NCBI RefSeq assembly: GCF_030418455.1
Contig: NZ_JAUHPW010000003.1
Span: 124,001 to 188,000 of the forward strand
DNA length: 64,000 nt
Direction: 5' to 3'
Origin: Demequina litoralis
Lineage (GTDB): Bacteria; Actinomycetota; Actinomycetes; Actinomycetales; Demequinaceae
Part shown: piece by piece, positions 44,405 through 52,818 of the stretch
Numbering within the stretch: the first letter of the stretch is position 1
Layout of the letters: each line of letters opens with the position of its first letter
Made by a program: the position numbers and the translations under genes
The notes under the pieces: generated by a model
What the model saw: only the letters and a program-made list of their open reading frames with translations
Database searches by the model: none
Told to the model about the DNA's origin: nothing

Positions 44405-44424
44405 GAGGGGTCCTTCCGAGGGGT

Positions 44425-45708
44425 TCAGCGGGGGTCGAGCGCGACCCAGGCGACGCCGTGCGCGGGCACGGTCGCGGCGAGCTCGGTCGCGTCGACGGTG
44501 GCGGGGGACGATGCGGGCCACAGGTCCGTCGCGGTCACGTCGCCGTGACCGTTCCCGAGGATCGACGACAGCGCGACGCGCGCCTCGAAGGGCGCCTCGC
44601 CGGTCCAGAAGACGGCGGCGTACACGCGGTCCGAGGCGGCGGCGCGGGCCGACCACACGATGAGCTCGCCGCCCTCGAGCGGCTCGCGCAGCAGCTCGCG
44701 GCCGTCGGTCGAGCCCTGCAGGACCTCGGCGACGGCGGGGGTCGCGAGCAGGTCGAGGGTCTCGGGCGTGCTGGTGGGCAGATCGCCGCCGACCATGAGC
44801 GGGGAGCGGCCCATGCACCACAGGGTCATGAGGGTGCGCTGCTCGTCGAGGCTGAGGCGGCAGTCGCGGGGCTCGCCGCGCTCCGCGCGGATGCCGATGC
44901 GGCCGAACGGGAGCATGTCCGCGTCGGCCCAGCCGCCGGGCTGCTGGAACGGCGCCCACCGCGCGAGGCGCGCGAACTGGGCGTGGACGTCCTCCCAGCG
45001 GTCCCACAGGTCGTCGGAGATGCGCCACATCTGGGCGTGCTCCCGCAGGTGCCCGACGTGGGCGGTGGAGAGGTGCGTGCCCGGGGACAGCGAGAGCGCG
45101 ATGTCGCGGCCGGAACGCTGGATCGCGGTCGCGTAGGCCGCGATCTCGCGCTCGTAGTAGGGGGCCTGCATGTCGTCGGCCTTGATGAAGTCGACGCCCC
45201 ACGCGGCGAACTGCGCGACCTGCGCGTCGTAGTAGGCCTGTGCGCCCGGGTGGTCGTGGTCCAGGCCGTAGTTGTCGGGGTTCCACTGGCATACGTGGTC
45301 GAGGTCGGCGACGTCCTTCGCCGTGTAGCCGGTGCCGAGGATGGGGAGGTCGAGCTCGACCGCGCGGCGAGGGATGCCGCGCATGATGTGCAGGCCGAAC
45401 TTGAGGCCGAGCGCGTGCACCTGAGCTGCGAGCGGGCCGAAGCCGGCGCCGTCCGCCGCCGAGGGGAAGCGGTTGGGGGCCGGCATCTGGCGACCGTAGG
45501 CGTCGAGCTCGAGCGGCGCGCCGTCGTTGTACCCGTGCGAGCGGGCGGTCGGGTCGTACCAGGCGATGTCGACGACGACGGTGTCCCAGCCGTGCGGCAG
45601 CAGCCGCTCGGCCATCACGCGGGCGTTGGCGAGGACCTCGTCCTCGGTGACCGTGGTGCCGTAGCTGTCCCAGCTGTTCCAGCCCATGGGCGGGGTGGTG
45701 GCGAGCAT
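44425..45708 (-). CDS. GH27 glycosidase (alpha-galactosidase or beta-L-arabinopyranosidase)
   Basis: The 427-residue GH27 enzyme starts PPMGWNSWDSYG, the family hallmark. The nucleophile aspartate is in VDFIKADDM and the acid/base aspartate in MWRISDDLWD. No signal peptide is present, so it is cytoplasmic. GH27 contains alpha-galactosidases and beta-L-arabinopyranosidases. In this arabinan context the latter is attractive, but sequence alone does not decide. It is the first gene of the leftward operon, with a CATCGTTG operator-like site 17 bases upstream of its ATG. Confidence 0.87.
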   Translation of the reverse strand: MLATTPPMGWNSWDSYGTTVTEDEVLANARVMAERLLPHGWDTVVVDIAWYDPTARSHGYNDGAPLELDAYGRQMPAPNRFPSAADGAGFGPLAAQVHALGLKFGLHIMRGIPRRAVELDLPILGTGYTAKDVADLDHVCQWNPDNYGLDHDHPGAQAYYDAQVAQFAAWGVDFIKADDMQAPYYEREIAAYATAIQRSGRDIALSLSPGTHLSTAHVGHLREHAQMWRISDDLWDRWEDVHAQFARLARWAPFQQPGGWADADMLPFGRIGIRAERGEPRDCRLSLDEQRTLMTLWCMGRSPLMVGGDLPTSTPETLDLLATPAVAEVLQGSTDGRELLREPLEGGELIVWSARAAASDRVYAAVFWTGEAPFEARVALSSILGNGHGDVTATDLWPASSPATVDATELAATVPAHGVAWVALDPR

Positions 45709-45724
45709 CGTGACGTCTCCCGTC

Positions 45725-45736
45725 TACATCGTTGTA
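45725..45736. promoter_or_regulatory. LacI-type operator candidate 1
   Basis: TACATCGTTGTA is a 12-bp dyad with a central CG, 17 bases upstream of the GH27 start. The same CATCGTTG core (reverse CAACGATG) recurs at three other regulon promoters. Confidence 0.65.
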
Positions 45737-45948
45737 AGGCGATCGTGCCCAAAATGGCCGTCGCGCGTCAACCCGAGGGTACCTGCGGGTGGTCCGTGCC
45801 GAGGCGCGCGATGGTCCCGGGAGCGCGCCTCGTAGGCGGGCCGGTGCACGGGTGTTCGATCGTCATCCCTGGCAGAGAGATGTATTTCGCAGGTGTTTCG
45901 GAATCGTGACCTCTCCGACTTGACCGATGGCCTCGCGCCGTGTCATTG

Positions 45949-45963
45949 TTCCATCGTTGTAAA
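45949..45963. promoter_or_regulatory. LacI-type operator candidate 2
   Basis: TTCCATCGTTGTAAA shares the CATCGTTGTAA core with site 1. It lies midway in the divergent control region, about 130 bases before the transporter operon. Confidence 0.6.
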
Positions 45964-46065
45964 GGAACCGGCACCGGGCCGGATCCGCTGAGCCTGGGGT
46001 CAACGACGACCAGGATGCGACAGACACCCGCGACGGGGATAGTTGTATCCGGGCCGACCTCACTC

Positions 46066-46077
46066 TTCAACGATGAA
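46066..46077. promoter_or_regulatory. LacI-type operator candidate 3
   Basis: TTCAACGATGAA is a nearly perfect dyad with the CAACGATG core, 17 bases before the ATG of the substrate-binding protein gene, a position suited to repression. Confidence 0.6.
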
Positions 46078-46094
46078 AGGGAGGCAGGCAGCAC

Positions 46095-47507
46095 ATGCGA
46101 AAGATCAAGGCGGCGGCCATCACCGCCACCATGGTGGGCGCTCTCACGCTCGCCGCGTGCAGCTCGAACGGGTCGAGCGGCGACGCGAGCGCGGAGCCGG
46201 ACACCGCGGGCGGCACCGCAGCGAACCAGCTCACGTTCATGTTCCGTGGAGGCGACTACGACAAGCTGGCCTACGAGGCCGCTATCGACGCCTTCGAGGA
46301 GGAGACCGGCGCCGAGGTGAAGATGATCATCACCGACGCCGACCAGTACGCGACCAAGCTGCAGGCGGCCATCGCCGGCAACAAGGTCCCGGACGTCTTC
46401 TACATCGAGCCCGGCAAGATGATGGGCTACGTCTACGCGGGCGTGCTCGCGGACCTCACCGACTACGTGGGTCAGGACGTCATCGACAACATCTGGTCGT
46501 TCGGTACCGACGCGTACCGCTTCAACACCGAGACGGGCGAGCGCGGCAACTCGGCCGACGCCCTCTACGGCCTGCCCAAGGACGTGGGCCCGTTCGGCTT
46601 CGGCTACAACACGGTCCTGTTCGAGAAGCTCGGCCTCGAGGCTCCCTCGGCCGACGAGCCGATGACCTTCGACGAGTTCGTGGCGCTCTGCAAGGAGCTC
46701 ACGGTCGACATGGACGGCGACGGCGAGCTCGACCACTGGGGCACCGGCCTCAACGTCGTGTGGAACTCGCAGGCGTTCGTCTGGGGCGCCGGCGCGGACT
46801 GGATCTCCGAGGACCAGAAGACCGTCACGGTCGACACCCCGGAGTTCGCCGACGCGCTGCAGTGGTTCGCCGACCTCGGCCTGGTCGAGGGCGTGACCCC
46901 GTCGGTCGAGCAGGCGCAGACGCTCGACACCTACCAGCGCTGGATGGCCGGCGAGCTCGGCTTCTTCCCGGTCGCCCCGTGGGACATCGCGACGTACAAC
47001 GAGAAGGCGGAGACGGACCCCGAGAACTTCGGCTACGACGTCATCCCCTACCCCGTGGCCAACGAGGGTGACGACTGGTCGACCTGGCTCGGCTCGCTCG
47101 GCATCGCGGTCTCGGAGAACTCGGCCAACAAGGAGCTCGCGGCCCAGCTCGCGACCTACCTGTCGACCGACCTCGAGGCGCAGAAGATCCTCGCCGAGAA
47201 CAAGGTCCAGATCCCGAACCTGATCGACTACGCGACCGGCGAGTGGATCGAGACCGACGCGCCGGCCGCCGGCTGGCCCGCCAACACCAAGGCGTTCCTC
47301 GAGATCGCCGAGGAGAAGGGCCGCCCGCTGCCCGGCGTGTGGACCTACACCCCGGAGTGGTACGACAACTTCTGGATCGGCATCGAGAACGTCGTCGACA
47401 ACGGCTCGCAGACCGCGGCGGACTTCGTCGCCGGCAAGCAGACCGAGATGCAGTCGCTCCTCGACCAGTCCTGGATCGCCGCCGACCAGGCGAAGGTCAC
47501 CGGCTAG
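46095..47507 (+). CDS. CUT1 sugar ABC transporter substrate-binding lipoprotein
   Basis: The 470-residue extracellular solute-binding protein (family 1) has lipobox LTLAACSS at about residues 17-24. The binding fold is seen in YATKLQAAIAGNKVPDVFYIEP, LYGLPKDVGPFGFGYNT and FFPVAPWDIATY. These proteins bind oligosaccharides; here arabino-oligosaccharides are likely because of the surrounding arabinan enzymes and shared operators. It is the first gene of the rightward operon and is followed by a stable hairpin. Codon use is strongly optimised, consistent with high expression. Confidence 0.9.
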   Translation: MRKIKAAAITATMVGALTLAACSSNGSSGDASAEPDTAGGTAANQLTFMFRGGDYDKLAYEAAIDAFEEETGAEVKMIITDADQYATKLQAAIAGNKVPDVFYIEPGKMMGYVYAGVLADLTDYVGQDVIDNIWSFGTDAYRFNTETGERGNSADALYGLPKDVGPFGFGYNTVLFEKLGLEAPSADEPMTFDEFVALCKELTVDMDGDGELDHWGTGLNVVWNSQAFVWGAGADWISEDQKTVTVDTPEFADALQWFADLGLVEGVTPSVEQAQTLDTYQRWMAGELGFFPVAPWDIATYNEKAETDPENFGYDVIPYPVANEGDDWSTWLGSLGIAVSENSANKELAAQLATYLSTDLEAQKILAENKVQIPNLIDYATGEWIETDAPAAGWPANTKAFLEIAEEKGRPLPGVWTYTPEWYDNFWIGIENVVDNGSQTAADFVAGKQTEMQSLLDQSWIAADQAKVTG

Positions 47508-47529
47508 TCAACAGCAGTACCGAGTGAGA

Positions 47530-47557
47530 GGGGGCCGGTGCTCCGGCGCCGGCCCCC
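47530..47557 (+). terminator. Hairpin after the binding-protein gene
   Basis: GGGGGCCGG at 47530-47538 pairs with CCGGCCCCC at 47549-47557 around a 10-nt loop. It is placed between the binding-protein and permease genes. It probably sets the expression ratio by partial termination or mRNA protection. Confidence 0.65.
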
Positions 47558-47585
47558 GATCCTCACAGGAAGGTAAGGACGGATC

Positions 47586-48539
47586 ATGGCGACAACGGCT
47601 CCCCCCGCCGAGGCGACCACGTGGTCGAAGGAGGACGCGAAGGCCGCAGCGAAGCGCAGCCGACGCATGCACCGTAAGGAGCACGGCTGGGCCGCGGCCT
47701 TCATGGCGGCGCCCGTGCTCGGGTGGGTGGCATTCCTGCTGTTCCCCATGGGCTTCTCGATCTACGCCTCGCTCACCAACTGGAACGGCATCGGCAGGAT
47801 GACGTTCATCGGGCTCGACAACTACGCGCTCCTGATCAAGGACCCGTACTTCTGGAAGGCCCTCTGGAACACGATCTTCTACATGATCGGTATCCCGATC
47901 GGTCTCGCGATCTCGCTCGCGCTCGCGCTCGCGCTGAGCCGCAAGATCCAGGGACGCACGTTCTTCCGCACGGTCTACTACATCCCGGTGATCAGCTCGC
48001 TCGCGGCGATCGCGATCCTGTGGCAGTGGGCCTACAACGGCGACTTCGGCCTGGTGAACCAGGTCCTCGACATCTTCGGCATCCAGGGCCCGAACTGGCT
48101 CGCCGACCCGAACTGGTCCAAGCCCGCGCTGATCATCATGGCGGTGTGGAAGGGCCTCGGCTACTCGATGCTGCTCTACCTGGCGGCGGTGCAGGCGGTG
48201 CCTCGCTCGCTGTACGAGGCGGCCTCGCTCGACGGCGCGAGCGGCTGGAAGAAGTTCACCAAGATCACGTGGCCCATGGTGCAGCCCGTGACGTTCTTCC
48301 TGGTGGTGACCAACATCATCGCCGGCTCCATGATCTTCACCGAGATCAACATCATGACCCCGACGGGTGGCCCGTCGTGGAGCACGGCCTCGCTGGTCTG
48401 GTACATCTGGAACAAGGCTTTCCGCAACCTCCAGATGGGCTACGCGACCGCGATGGCGCTGGTGCTCGGAATCCTGGTCCTCATCGTGACCGCGATCCAG
48501 TTCCGCATCAACCGTGCCAACGAATTCTCGATCGACTGA
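47586..48539 (+). CDS. CUT1 sugar ABC transporter permease, MalF type
   Basis: The 317-residue permease has six helices after a charged lead. The EAA loop, LYEAASLDGASGWKKFTKIT, contacts the ATPase. FLLFPMGFSIYASLTNW in the first helix is typical of MalF-type subunits. It lies 18 bases before the second permease gene. No ATPase gene is in the operon, so a shared MsmK/MsiK-type ATPase encoded elsewhere is needed, as in many actinobacterial CUT1 systems. Confidence 0.92.
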   Translation: MATTAPPAEATTWSKEDAKAAAKRSRRMHRKEHGWAAAFMAAPVLGWVAFLLFPMGFSIYASLTNWNGIGRMTFIGLDNYALLIKDPYFWKALWNTIFYMIGIPIGLAISLALALALSRKIQGRTFFRTVYYIPVISSLAAIAILWQWAYNGDFGLVNQVLDIFGIQGPNWLADPNWSKPALIIMAVWKGLGYSMLLYLAAVQAVPRSLYEAASLDGASGWKKFTKITWPMVQPVTFFLVVTNIIAGSMIFTEINIMTPTGGPSWSTASLVWYIWNKAFRNLQMGYATAMALVLGILVLIVTAIQFRINRANEFSID

Positions 48540-48557
48540 GGCGAAGGAGTAGCTGCG

Positions 48558-49508
48558 ATGAGCCTCAACCAGAACACCGCCCGCGCCGCCTCGAGCGCGC
48601 TCGCCGGCGCCGGCGAGCCGGACCACGGCAAGCAGGCCCCCAAGGTCGGCGTCTTCCAGCGCCGCAAGGGCGCCACCCAGGAGAACCCGGCGGTCAACGT
48701 CATCCTGACGATCGTCCTGTCGCTCGGAGCGGTCATCATGGCCGCCCCGCTCGTGTGGATGGTCTCGACCTCGCTCAAGACCAAGGACGGCGTCTACTCG
48801 CTCCCGCCGGAGTGGATCCCCGACCCGTTCGTCTGGGACAACTACGTCCGCGTCTTCCAGGACACGTACGTGCTCTCCGGTATCAAGAACTCGCTGATCG
48901 TGGCCCTCTCGGTCACCATCGTCGGCACCGTGTTCTCGTCCCTCGCGGCCTTCGCCCTCGCGAAGCTGCGTCTGCCGGGCAAGAACGTCATCTTCATCGC
49001 CCTGCTGTCCGGGATGATGGTGCCGTTCCCGACGCTGATGATCCCGCAGTTCATCATGTTCTCGCGCATCGGCTGGGTGGACACGCTCCTCCCGCTGATC
49101 GTGCCGGTGATCCTCGGCAACGTCATCATGATCTTCTTCCTGCGGCAGTACCTGCACAACGTGCCGGACTCCCTCGTGGAGGCGGCGAAGATCGACGGCG
49201 CCTCGTACCTCAAGATCTTCTGGACGATGATCCTGCCGCTCATGCGGCCCGCGATCGCGGCCCAGTTCATCCTGTGGTTCATGGCGGTCTGGAACGACTA
49301 CCTCGCGCCGATCATCTACCTGAACTCGCCCGAGAAGCAGACCCTCCAGGTCGTCATCGCGAACATGAACGTGCAGTACGCCACGCAGCGCGACTACCCG
49401 CTCATCATGACCGCGTCGGTGATCTCCGTGATCCCGATCCTCATCGTGTTCCTCATCTTCCAGCGTCAGATCATCGAGTCGATCGCGCTGACCGGATCGA
49501 AGACCTGA
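48558..49508 (+). CDS. CUT1 sugar ABC transporter permease, MalG type
   Basis: The 316-residue permease has six helices after a basic N-terminal stretch, with FNM-like MVSTSLKTKDGVYSLPPEWIP after the first helix. The EAA loop, LVEAAKIDGASYLKIFW, is in the fourth cytoplasmic loop. ATG 48558 has GAAGGAG upstream. It completes the membrane part of the importer. The next gene, a GH43 enzyme, starts one base after its stop codon. Confidence 0.92.
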   Translation: MSLNQNTARAASSALAGAGEPDHGKQAPKVGVFQRRKGATQENPAVNVILTIVLSLGAVIMAAPLVWMVSTSLKTKDGVYSLPPEWIPDPFVWDNYVRVFQDTYVLSGIKNSLIVALSVTIVGTVFSSLAAFALAKLRLPGKNVIFIALLSGMMVPFPTLMIPQFIMFSRIGWVDTLLPLIVPVILGNVIMIFFLRQYLHNVPDSLVEAAKIDGASYLKIFWTMILPLMRPAIAAQFILWFMAVWNDYLAPIIYLNSPEKQTLQVVIANMNVQYATQRDYPLIMTASVISVIPILIVFLIFQRQIIESIALTGSKT

Positions 49509-49509
49509 C

Positions 49510-50859
49510 ATGAGCACCTCTCAGCACGCGGCCCCGGCGAACGCCGGGGCCGCTGCCCCTTCCCGGCCCGATCCGTCCACGTGGGGCGCGCGCAACGCGC
49601 ACGACCCGACCGCGGTGCGCGACGACGACGGCGTCTACTGGCTCTTCTCCACGGACGCGGACGCCGACGGCCGCCTGCGGGCAGCGGGCGCCCAGGTCCG
49701 CCGCTCCACCGACCTGGTGACGTGGGAGTACGTCGGCTGCGCGCTCGAGGGTGTGCCGGCTCCGGCGCGCGAGCACGCGGGTGCCGAGGGCCTGTGGGCC
49801 CCCGACGTCGTGCGCGTCGAGACCCCCGCCGGCGTCGAGTGGCGGATGTACTACTCCGCCTCGAGCTTCGGCTCGCGCACGTCGGCCATCGGCCTCGCCG
49901 TCGCCCCGCACCCGCGCGGGCCGTGGGCCGACCGCGGGATCGTGGTCGCGACCGAGCACGACCGCGACGGCCACAACGCGATCGACGCGCAGCTCGTGAT
50001 CGACGGCGCGCGCCACCACATGGTCTACGGCTCGTTCTTCGGCGGCCTTCACATCCTCGAGATCGACCCGGCGACCGGCTTCGCCCTGGACGCCCCGGCG
50101 CCCGGCGCCCCCGCATCGTCCCCGGGAACCCTCATCGCGAGGCGTCCGAAGTCCGTCGACACCGCGATCGAGGGGCCGTACATCGTCCCCCGCCCCGGCG
50201 GCGGCTGGGCGCTGATCGTCTCGTACGACTCCCTCGTGAACACGTACCACGTGCGCGTCGCGGTGGCCGAGGACCTCTACGGCCCGTACGTCGACCACGA
50301 GGGCCGCGAGATGACGGACCTCGATGCCGACCCGCTCGTCACCGGCCTCACCGTGCTCGCGAGCCACCGGCTCGAGGGCGCCGAGCGCGGCATCCTCGCG
50401 CCCGGCCACGCCGCGGTGCTCACCGAGCCGGGCCGCCAGCTGCTCGTGCACCACACGCGCTTCGCGGAGACGCCTCGCCAGCACGAGGTCCAGGTGCGCC
50501 GCCTCGTGTGGACGCACGGCGGGTGGCCGCTCGTGTCCGTCCAGACGTGGGCAGGCACGCGTGAGCGCGACGACGAGTCGACCTGGCCGGCGGACGTCTC
50601 CGGGCTCGCGGGCGAGTGGGAGATCGTGGACTGGTCCCTGCCCACGGAGGCGGTCCAGGACTCGCGCCGGATCACCGTCGGGCACGATGCGCTGTCCGGC
50701 CTCGTCGCGCACGGCCGCGGCCGCTTCACGCGCGACGGCGACGCGCCCGTCGACGCCGTGGTGTTCCCCGCGTGGGACGCGGTGCGCGGACGCGAGACCC
50801 TCGCCTTCGCCGCGATCGGGCCGAAGGGCACGGTGCTCGCGGGGACCAAGGTGGGATGA
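49510..50859 (+). CDS. Intracellular GH43 arabinan-type hydrolase
   Basis: The 449-residue enzyme has a GH43 propeller with Asp base in NAHDPTAV, Asp in NAIDAQLVI and acid Glu in TAIEGPYIV. A C-terminal beta-domain of about 100 residues follows, reminiscent of family members with an extra beta-sandwich. There is no signal peptide, so it probably trims imported arabino-oligosaccharides. It starts one base after the MalG-type permease and overlaps the DUF624 gene (ATGA). A motif copy at 50112-50121 encodes Ala-Ser-Ser in an Ala/Pro linker. Confidence 0.87.
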   Translation: MSTSQHAAPANAGAAAPSRPDPSTWGARNAHDPTAVRDDDGVYWLFSTDADADGRLRAAGAQVRRSTDLVTWEYVGCALEGVPAPAREHAGAEGLWAPDVVRVETPAGVEWRMYYSASSFGSRTSAIGLAVAPHPRGPWADRGIVVATEHDRDGHNAIDAQLVIDGARHHMVYGSFFGGLHILEIDPATGFALDAPAPGAPASSPGTLIARRPKSVDTAIEGPYIVPRPGGGWALIVSYDSLVNTYHVRVAVAEDLYGPYVDHEGREMTDLDADPLVTGLTVLASHRLEGAERGILAPGHAAVLTEPGRQLLVHHTRFAETPRQHEVQVRRLVWTHGGWPLVSVQTWAGTRERDDESTWPADVSGLAGEWEIVDWSLPTEAVQDSRRITVGHDALSGLVAHGRGRFTRDGDAPVDAVVFPAWDAVRGRETLAFAAIGPKGTVLAGTKVG

Positions 50860-51572
50860 TGGCTGTCGTGGCGGAACGGCGGCGTGACGAGCAGGGGAAG
50901 CCCAAGCGGCTCCCCCCGATGGAGGGCACGCCGGCGGACGTCGACGAGGTGCCCGGCTGGACCGGACGGATCATGGTGTGGCTGCGCGTGGTCGCGCAGT
51001 TCGTCGGCATCCAGCTGCTCATGGCCGCCGGCACCGTCGTCGGCCTCGGCGTCGCGGGCCTCGGGCCTGCGACCGCCTCGGGCGCGCGCCTGCTGCGCCG
51101 CATCGTCGACGGCGACGCCTCCGACGCGCTGTGGAAGGACTTCTGGGGCGGCTACCGCACCGACTTCCGACGCGCCGCGACCGTGACCGCGCCGTTCATC
51201 GTCGTCATCGGGCTCGCCTGGTACGAGATGCTCGTGCTGCTCGCGTACGGCGAGGGCGCCATGGCGGCCGTGCTCACCGGGGCGATCCTCGCGCTCGGCG
51301 GCTACGCGGTCGCGTGCCTGGCCTACGCGCCGCACGTGCTGCGCCGTTACAGCGACCCGCCGCTCCAGGCGCTGCGCTTCGTGGCGCTCGCGCCGCTGCT
51401 GTCCCCGCTCACCGCGCTCGGCGCCATCGTCACCACGGTGGCCCTCACGATCGTCTTCCTCAACTGGGTGCCGCTGTTCATCCTCATGGGCATCTCGGTG
51501 CCGCTGCTGCTGTCGGGGCTCATCGTCGACCGCTGGCTCGACAAGATCGACGCGCGCGGCTCCGCCGCCTGA
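50856..51572 (+). CDS. DUF624 (YesL-like) membrane protein
   Basis: The 238-residue protein has about five helices. The DUF624 pattern GLGPATASGARLLRRIVDGD is followed by FWGGYRTDFRRAA. YesL-family genes almost always sit beside CUT1 sugar transporters, as here, but their role is not established. The first of two consecutive ATG codons overlaps the GH43 stop codon (ATGA). It ends the rightward operon. The following 220 bases, up to the convergent lacI stop codon, hold only a weak CTCTC/GAGAG hairpin and otherwise nothing I can name. Confidence 0.8.
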   Translation: MMAVVAERRRDEQGKPKRLPPMEGTPADVDEVPGWTGRIMVWLRVVAQFVGIQLLMAAGTVVGLGVAGLGPATASGARLLRRIVDGDASDALWKDFWGGYRTDFRRAATVTAPFIVVIGLAWYEMLVLLAYGEGAMAAVLTGAILALGGYAVACLAYAPHVLRRYSDPPLQALRFVALAPLLSPLTALGAIVTTVALTIVFLNWVPLFILMGISVPLLLSGLIVDRWLDKIDARGSAA

Positions 51573-51792
51573 GCTCTCGTCCGCTGAGAGTCCACCCCGG
51601 CCGAGATGGTAGACCTTGGTCGGTTTTCGCACGTTCTCGCGCGCCGTGGGTAGACCAGTGTCGTTGTGCCGGCTCAACCGCAGTGTGAGGCTCAGCCGCG
51701 TAGCGACAACCACGTACCCATGAGGCGCACGGATCTTTCAGAACCGACCACCACCTACCATTTCGTCGGGAGGGGTCGGGTGGGCTGAGCGT

Positions 51793-52818
51793 TCAGGCCG
51801 CCGTGGACTCGCGCGGCACCACGCTGAAGTCGGTGATGACACGGCGGTACGGCTTGTCCTCGCCGGCGATGCGCGCGAGCAGCAGGTCCACCGCCATCGT
51901 GGCGATCTGCTCGCGCCCGGGCGAGATCGACGACAGGGTCGGGGAGGCGTAGGCGGCATCCTCGATGTCGTCGAAGCCGATCACGGCGATCTCGTCGGGC
52001 ACCGAGACCCCGCGGGCGTGGAGCGTGTGCAGCGAGCCCAGCGCGAGCGCGTCGTTGAGGCCGAAGATCGCGTCGACCTTGACCCCGGAGTCGAGCACGC
52101 GGTTGGTGCAGTCGGCGCCGGTGGCGCGGTGCCACAGGCCGCCCTCGACCACGAGGTCCGGGTCGAACGGGATGCCGTTGGCGGCGAGCGCCGCCTGGTA
52201 CCCGAGCACGCGCAGCGCCGCGGAGCCCATGGTCTCGCCCGCGTGCGCGCCGATCACCGCGATGCGACGACGGCCCTGGTCGATGAGGTGCTGGGTCGCG
52301 GCGCGAGCGGCGTCGACGTTGTTCATGGTGACGTGGTCCCAGTCGCCGCCGAAGATGCGCTCGCCGAGCACGACGAGCGGGTAGTCGACCTTGAGCGCAT
52401 CGGCGTCGTCGGGGCCCAGCTCGAGCGGCGAGAAGATGAGGCCGTCGGTGAGCTGGCGGCGGTCCGACGTGAGGACGTCGAGCTCGTGCTGGCGGTCCGC
52501 GCTCGTCTGCTCGATGAGCACGACGACGCCGCGGGCCTCCGCCGCGCGGATGACCGAGTCGGCGAGCTCCGCGAAGTACGGCAGCGACAGCTCCGGCAGC
52601 GCGAGCCCGATGATGCCCGTGCGCCCCTGGCGCAGGCTGCGCGCCGAGAGGTTCATCCGGTAGCCGAGCTCGTCGATCGCCTCCTGCACCTTGGCGCGCG
52701 TCGCGGGACGGATGTGCGGGTAGTTGTTCACGACGTTCGAGACGGTCTTGATCGACACCCCCGCACGTGCCGCGACGTCATGCATCGTCACCGTGCCGCG
52801 CACGCCCGAGCCGTTCAC
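51793..52818 (-). CDS. LacI-family transcriptional regulator of the arabinan locus
   Basis: The 341-residue LacI protein has the helix-turn-helix TMHDVAARAGVSIKTVSNVVN with hinge helix SARSLRQGRTG and a periplasmic-binding-like effector domain (IIGLALPELSLPYFAEL, GLNDALALGSL, VIGFDDIEDAAYASPTLSSI). GTG 52818 overlaps the stop codon of the GH127 gene (GTGA), so it is the second gene of that operon. The operator-like site upstream of GH127 suggests autoregulation. It is the natural candidate to bind the CAACGATG sites. Arabinose or an oligosaccharide may be the inducer. Confidence 0.9.
   Translation of the reverse strand: MNGSGVRGTVTMHDVAARAGVSIKTVSNVVNNYPHIRPATRAKVQEAIDELGYRMNLSARSLRQGRTGIIGLALPELSLPYFAELADSVIRAAEARGVVVLIEQTSADRQHELDVLTSDRRQLTDGLIFSPLELGPDDADALKVDYPLVVLGERIFGGDWDHVTMNNVDAARAATQHLIDQGRRRIAVIGAHAGETMGSAALRVLGYQAALAANGIPFDPDLVVEGGLWHRATGADCTNRVLDSGVKVDAIFGLNDALALGSLHTLHARGVSVPDEIAVIGFDDIEDAAYASPTLSSISPGREQIATMAVDLLLARIAGEDKPYRRVITDFSVVPRESTAA

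Larger units (their letters stand above)
45709..46094. promoter_or_regulatory. Divergent control region of the arabinan locus
   Basis: The 386-base gap between the GH27 gene and the transporter operon holds three operator-like sites (45725-45736, 45949-45963, 46066-46077) and no reading frame I would accept. G+C content falls in its centre, where both promoters are expected. The AAAGGGAGG just before 46095 is the transporter ribosome-binding site. Confidence 0.65.
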
